Source of the DNA: Chitinophaga pinensis
Lineage (GTDB): Bacteria; Planctomycetota; Phycisphaerae; Phycisphaerales; SM1A02
Length of the DNA: 9,695 nt
Direction: 5' to 3'
Assembly: GCA_943329105.2 (NCBI GenBank)
Contig: CALQCP020000074.1
Location: 1 to 9,695, forward strand
The notes below the pieces were generated by a model. It saw only the letters and a list, made by a program, of their open reading frames with translations. It was not told where the DNA came from and did not search any database. This document shows, piece after piece, positions 6,727 to 9,695 of this stretch; position 1 is the first letter of the stretch; each line of letters starts with the position of its first letter. A program made the translations under genes and the position numbers.

Positions 6727-7272
6727 TTACGTGTCCGGTGACTGGCTGGTGCGAGGCGCACGCGGCTGTGCAACTGCTCCGGGCGCGTCGCTACCAGCTT
6801 GCATGCGGTAGGACTCGTCGGGGCGCGCCTGCTCCGGGGCAGGGCGGTAGCTGACAACAATCTTGCGGCACGCGGCGCTTGGGCAACTGAGGATGTTCTC
6901 CAGGGTTCCGACTTGCGTCCCCTTCTTCCAGAGCGAGTACATCATGCGTGCCGGGCGGTTGACTGGATCGTCACCACCGTCAGCTTCAAAGTTGAAGGTC
7001 AACTGCTTGCCCGGCGGGATTTCCATAATGAAGAACGGCGTGCCATTGGGATGGGTCGGCGAGCGGTCGCAGGAGTTGAGCACCGTCACCGTGGTCGGCA
7101 GTAACTGCGTCGACTCATAGGTGAAGCCACCATCGGTGTGCGGCATGAGGCCACCCGAGGTGCTGTAACAGCCCGTCACGAAGGCACTCGCCATGATGAC
7201 CGAAGAGGTCAAAAGTGCGGTGACCGCCATGCGGCGCGGAAAGGGTCGATCGGTAGCAGCGTTCATAGCCAT
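6727..7272 (-). CDS. Putative lipoprotein of unknown function
   Basis: I do not recognise this 181-residue protein. Residues 1-34 form a lipoprotein signal: RPFPRR basic region, a hydrophobic segment from about 16 to 32, and the lipobox VTGC with the lipidated Cys at C35. The mature part begins YSTSGG and continues with a probably beta-rich region at about 52-145, containing VTVLNSCD (62-69), FFIMEIPPGKQLTFNF (80-95) and IVVSYRP (138-144). Three further cysteines (C68, C130, C135) could form a disulphide. The last ~40 residues are rich in Pro, Ala, Arg, Ser and Gln and look disordered. The phrase about IPPGKQLTFNF followed by a charged patch suggests a small beta-sandwich, but this is only impression. 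It sits between murD and ispF and probably shares their transcript. The first ATG is taken because AGGA precedes it by 11 bases; an ATG two codons later is possible. Confidence 0.8.
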   Translation of the reverse strand: MAMNAATDRPFPRRMAVTALLTSSVIMASAFVTGCYSTSGGLMPHTDGGFTYESTQLLPTTVTVLNSCDRSPTHPNGTPFFIMEIPPGKQLTFNFEADGGDDPVNRPARMMYSLWKKGTQVGTLENILSCPSAACRKIVVSYRPAPEQARPDESYRMQAGSDAPGAVAQPRAPRTSQSPDT

Positions 7273-7283
7273 TTTGTCGGCAA

Positions 7284-7287
7284 TCCT
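7284..7287 (-). promoter_or_regulatory. Ribosome binding site AGGA overlapping the murD stop codon
   Basis: On the minus strand the murD stop TAG runs directly into GA, giving TAGGA. The AGGA core is 11 bases from the lipoprotein ATG. Terminating murD ribosomes would therefore sit on the start region of the next gene, which suggests translational coupling. Confidence 0.5.
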
Positions 7288-8677
7288 ACAGAGACTTCAC
7301 CAATGCCGCGAAGGAATCGCCCCGGTGCTCATAGTTGGTGAATTGACCCCAACTTGCACAGGCGGGTGACAGGAGCAATACATCGCCGGGTTGTGCCCGT
7401 GCGGCGGCCGCGCGCACCGCCTGTTCCAATGTTCCACAATCGACCGCCGGCGGAGCAGGCGCCAGTTGCGGCGCAGTCGCCCCAATCGCATAGAGGCCAG
7501 CAAGTTGCGGAGCCAAGTCGCGGATCGCGGACAGATCAACCTTTTTGTCGTAGCCACCAGCGATCAAGTGAATGCGCCGCGGATCAGGAAACGAAGTAAC
7601 CGCTAAGAGCGTGGCATCCGGGGTGGTGCTCTTGGAATCATTGAAGCAACGCATTCCGCCGTGCGTTCCCACCAGTTCCAACCGATGCGGCAGCGGGCGG
7701 AATTCGGCAACTTTCGCCACCAACCGTGCGCGGTCAGGCGTTTGACCCCCCGAGCGGATCGCCGCCTCTGCCGCGAGCACGGCGAGCCGCGCATTCCGGC
7801 GTTGGTGCTCGCCCGGTACGTATGGAAGATCGATGGACGTCAGCAATGCCGCACACTCTGCCGCGGTTGGCACCGCCGCGCCTTCCCACCACGTACCGCC
7901 CGTTGCGCGCGCAACGTCCGCGGCCGCTGCCGGCTGCTCTTCCGTAAAGAGCGAAACGAACGCATCGCCCGCTCGTTGGCCGCGCCGTATGCCCGACTTG
8001 CTCATGACATAGTGTTCAAACGAACCGTGCCAGTCCACATGATTTGGAGCCAGGTTGGTGAGCGCTGCAACGCGCGCCGCCCACGGTTCCAGCCCGGCCC
8101 ATGCGGCGCCATCGGTGAGCCACCACAACATGGCGCTGGACAGTTCCAGCACCGTCCACTCGCCAGGAAGGCGCGGCGAACTCAGGATCGACCCGCCGAT
8201 ATTTCCGGCAAGTTGTGCGGCGCGCCCGTCATCGTTCAGAATGAGGGCCAGCATGCTCGCGGTGCTGCTCTTGCCAGCACTCCCAGTCACCGCAACCGTG
8301 CGATCGCGGTGAAGTGTGTCCACTGCCAGTCTGATTTCCGTGGTCACTGGTGTGCCTGCCGCGCGCGCCGCGCTGAGATACATGTTTGTCCACGGCGTGG
8401 GGACGGCGGGATTAGCAATCACCAGGTCTGCGTTCACAAAGTCCGCTTCATCATGGCCGCCAAGTCGCAGCGTCACCGATCCATTGGCAATGGCCCCCGC
8501 CAATTCCGCAAGTGGGCGCGCCAACTTCTCAGCCGGATCACGGTCAGTGAGTAGTACGCGTGCGCCGCGCTCCACGAGCCACCGCGTGACTCCCAGTCCA
8601 CCGCCAAACTGCCCGAGTCCCATGACGGTGACGCGGCTGCCGCTCAGTGATTTCGGAAAGGGCTTCATAGTCTGCAT
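7286..8677 (-). CDS. murD: UDP-N-acetylmuramoyl-L-alanine:D-glutamate ligase
   Basis: MurD adds D-glutamate to UDP-MurNAc-L-Ala in cytoplasmic peptidoglycan precursor synthesis, using ATP. At 463 residues it has normal family length. The N-terminal Rossmann-like domain binds UDP-MurNAc (VTVMGLGQFGGGLG, 16-29). The ATP loop is VTGSAGKSST (130-139), a variant of the usual G-[ST]-N-G-K-[ST]-T. AGNIGG (157-162) and ELSS (178-181) follow. NLAPNHVDWHGS (208-219) leads to a lysine at K227 that matches the carbamylated lysine of the E. coli enzyme. The C-terminal domain has HRLELVG (331-337), FNDSKSTTPDAT (345-356) and LSPACASWGQF (436-446), all close to MurD consensus. The first Met is used, with TGGA about 7 bases upstream; a Met three codons later is equally plausible. 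The gene lies away from other mur/fts genes in this window. It is followed after 13 bases by the lipoprotein gene. Confidence 0.96.
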   Translation of the reverse strand: MQTMKPFPKSLSGSRVTVMGLGQFGGGLGVTRWLVERGARVLLTDRDPAEKLARPLAELAGAIANGSVTLRLGGHDEADFVNADLVIANPAVPTPWTNMYLSAARAAGTPVTTEIRLAVDTLHRDRTVAVTGSAGKSSTASMLALILNDDGRAAQLAGNIGGSILSSPRLPGEWTVLELSSAMLWWLTDGAAWAGLEPWAARVAALTNLAPNHVDWHGSFEHYVMSKSGIRRGQRAGDAFVSLFTEEQPAAAADVARATGGTWWEGAAVPTAAECAALLTSIDLPYVPGEHQRRNARLAVLAAEAAIRSGGQTPDRARLVAKVAEFRPLPHRLELVGTHGGMRCFNDSKSTTPDATLLAVTSFPDPRRIHLIAGGYDKKVDLSAIRDLAPQLAGLYAIGATAPQLAPAPPAVDCGTLEQAVRAAAARAQPGDVLLLSPACASWGQFTNYEHRGDSFAALVKSL

Positions 8678-8740
8678 CCGTACATCCAGGGCGCGCCGGT
8701 TCCGTGGCGTGCCGCGTCAGTGAGCGAGTATCCGCCGACG

Positions 8741-9664
8741 TCAGCGCGAAGGCGTGATTGACGGCGACGCGGGCATGTGCCCCAGCAATCCCATCAAATC
8801 ATCGGAATAACTGGTGAGCGTGCGCCGATCGGTGATCGGTCCAAACGCATCGCCGCGAACGAATTGCCGAACAATGCGATCATCCTCCGGCATCACCGCG
8901 GCTTCATCCTTGCTGACGCTGCGAATGCGCTCGTAATCAGCGCGTGGCGCAATCTTCAGGCAGCGCCCCTTATCAAGCATCACCATGCGGTCAGCAATAG
9001 TGAAGGCACTATCCATTTCATGCGTCACCACTACGCTGGTCACGCCAAGTTTCTTAGTGAGCGTCAGAATCAGCTGATCAATCTCCGCGCTCGTCACTGG
9101 ATCGAGACCAGCACTTGGTTCGTCATAGAAAATGATTTCTGGATCAAGTGCCAATGCACGCGCCAGGCCAGCGCGCTTCTTCATGCCGCCGGAAATCTGC
9201 GCGGGGAATTTGTCAGCGTGCTCGCGCAGTCCAACGGCTTCCAGTTTCATCTTGACCTGCAGATCAATGAGATCGCCCGGAAGGTCAGTCAGCTCGCGCA
9301 TGGGTAACGCCACGTTCTCAGCAATCGACATCGACTGATAGAGCGCCGCGCTCTGAAACAGAATGCCAAACCGCTTGCGCAGTGCGTCGAGGTTTGCTTC
9401 GCTTGCAACAGCAATGTCTTCGCCAAACAGGCGGATCTTGCCACGCGTCGGAGTAATTGCTCCGATCATCAGGCGCAGCAGGGTGCTCTTGCCGCATCCG
9501 GAACCGCCCATGATGACCAGCGTCTCGCCGCGCCGAACTTTCAGGTCCAGCCCGCTGAGTACGGTCTGGCTGCCGAACTGCATGAGCAGGTCGTCAACTT
9601 CGATGACCACCTCTTGGTCAGGGGCGGGGGTCTGCGGCTGGCTGCTCGGGGTCGGTGCGTTCAT
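8741..9664 (-). CDS. mlaF: ABC transporter ATP-binding protein, MlaF-type (outer-membrane lipid transport)
   Basis: Cytoplasmic ATPase of an MCE/Mla-type ABC system that moves phospholipids between inner and outer membranes, working with an MlaE permease and an MlaD-like MCE protein. The 307 residues contain Walker A GGSGCGKST (53-61), Q-loop Q104 in LFQSAALYQ, signature ISGGMKKRAGLARA (157-170), Walker B IIFYDEPSAGLDP (177-189) and H-loop H215. The ISGGMKKRA signature and the FQSAALYQSMSIAENVALP stretch are typical of MlaF rather than of sugar or amino-acid importers. Compared with E. coli MlaF (about 269 residues) there is a longer Pro/Gln-rich N-terminus (1-18) and a C-terminal tail from about 255 that includes a QFVRGDAFGPI segment. 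It is the first gene of the minus-strand run seen here; permease and MCE partners are expected beyond the right edge (above 9664) but cannot be seen. It ends 63 bases before murD. Confidence 0.93.
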   Translation of the reverse strand: MNAPTPSSQPQTPAPDQEVVIEVDDLLMQFGSQTVLSGLDLKVRRGETLVIMGGSGCGKSTLLRLMIGAITPTRGKIRLFGEDIAVASEANLDALRKRFGILFQSAALYQSMSIAENVALPMRELTDLPGDLIDLQVKMKLEAVGLREHADKFPAQISGGMKKRAGLARALALDPEIIFYDEPSAGLDPVTSAEIDQLILTLTKKLGVTSVVVTHEMDSAFTIADRMVMLDKGRCLKIAPRADYERIRSVSKDEAAVMPEDDRIVRQFVRGDAFGPITDRRTLTSYSDDLMGLLGHMPASPSITPSR

Positions 9665-9670
9665 CGTCAG

Positions 9671-9689
9671 GGAACACGATACGCGTTCC
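9671..9689 (-). other. Inverted repeat just upstream of the mlaF start codon
   Basis: GGAACGC and GTGTTCC on the minus strand can pair over 7 positions (one G-U in RNA) around a 5-base loop, ending 6 bases before the ATG. It could affect ribosome access or be a short operator. It is short enough to be chance. Confidence 0.25.
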
Positions 9690-9695
9690 GTCGGG

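Noticed and set aside
7661..8554. Plus-strand open frame of 297 codons opposite murD
   Set aside because: It is antisense to a convincing MurD. The product is rich in Arg, Ala and Cys with no domain signal.

Overview
The window carries seven protein-coding genes, fills most of the sequence with coding DNA, and is high in G+C. The best taxonomic clue is the C-terminus of the secreted glycosidase at 2715-4751. It ends in two EF-hand/dockerin-like repeats (D-x-N-x-D followed by a D-L-G-x-L-L-A-x-W-G tail), a style of C-terminus I associate with Planctomycetota, especially Phycisphaerae. The window also has a MurD ligase, an IspF of the non-mevalonate isoprenoid pathway, an MlaF-type lipid-transport ATPase and a lipoprotein, which fit a bacterium with an outer membrane and a peptidoglycan pathway. 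The placement is an inference from protein style, not from a marker gene.

Layout. Bases 2-2652, plus strand: the 3' end of malQ (4-alpha-glucanotransferase), then glgP (alpha-glucan phosphorylase), which together form a cytoplasmic maltodextrin/glycogen breakdown unit. Bases 2715-4751, minus strand and convergent with glgP: an exported GH13 enzyme with a signal peptide, an N-terminal CBM48-like domain, a complete catalytic triad and the dockerin-like tail. Its most likely start is a TTG with a good Shine-Dalgarno sequence, 39 codons inside the longest open frame. Bases 4752-5023: a non-coding, G+C-rich spacer with two clear inverted repeats.

Bases 5024-9664, minus strand: five genes read in the same direction, in transcription order mlaF, murD, a small lipoprotein gene, ispF, and a 377-residue protein of unknown function. 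The spacers are 63, 13, 3 and 59 bases, so an operon is likely at least for murD, lipoprotein and ispF. The theme is envelope biogenesis: outer-membrane lipid transport, peptidoglycan precursor synthesis, a lipid-anchored protein and isoprenoid precursor synthesis.

The least understood gene is the 377-residue protein. Its N-terminus looks like a P-loop nucleotide kinase with a degenerate Walker A motif. Its C-terminal third resembles nucleoside 2-deoxyribosyltransferases, including a Glu at the place expected for the catalytic nucleophile. I see no CRISPR array, transposon, tRNA, rRNA, phage gene or recognisable defence island.
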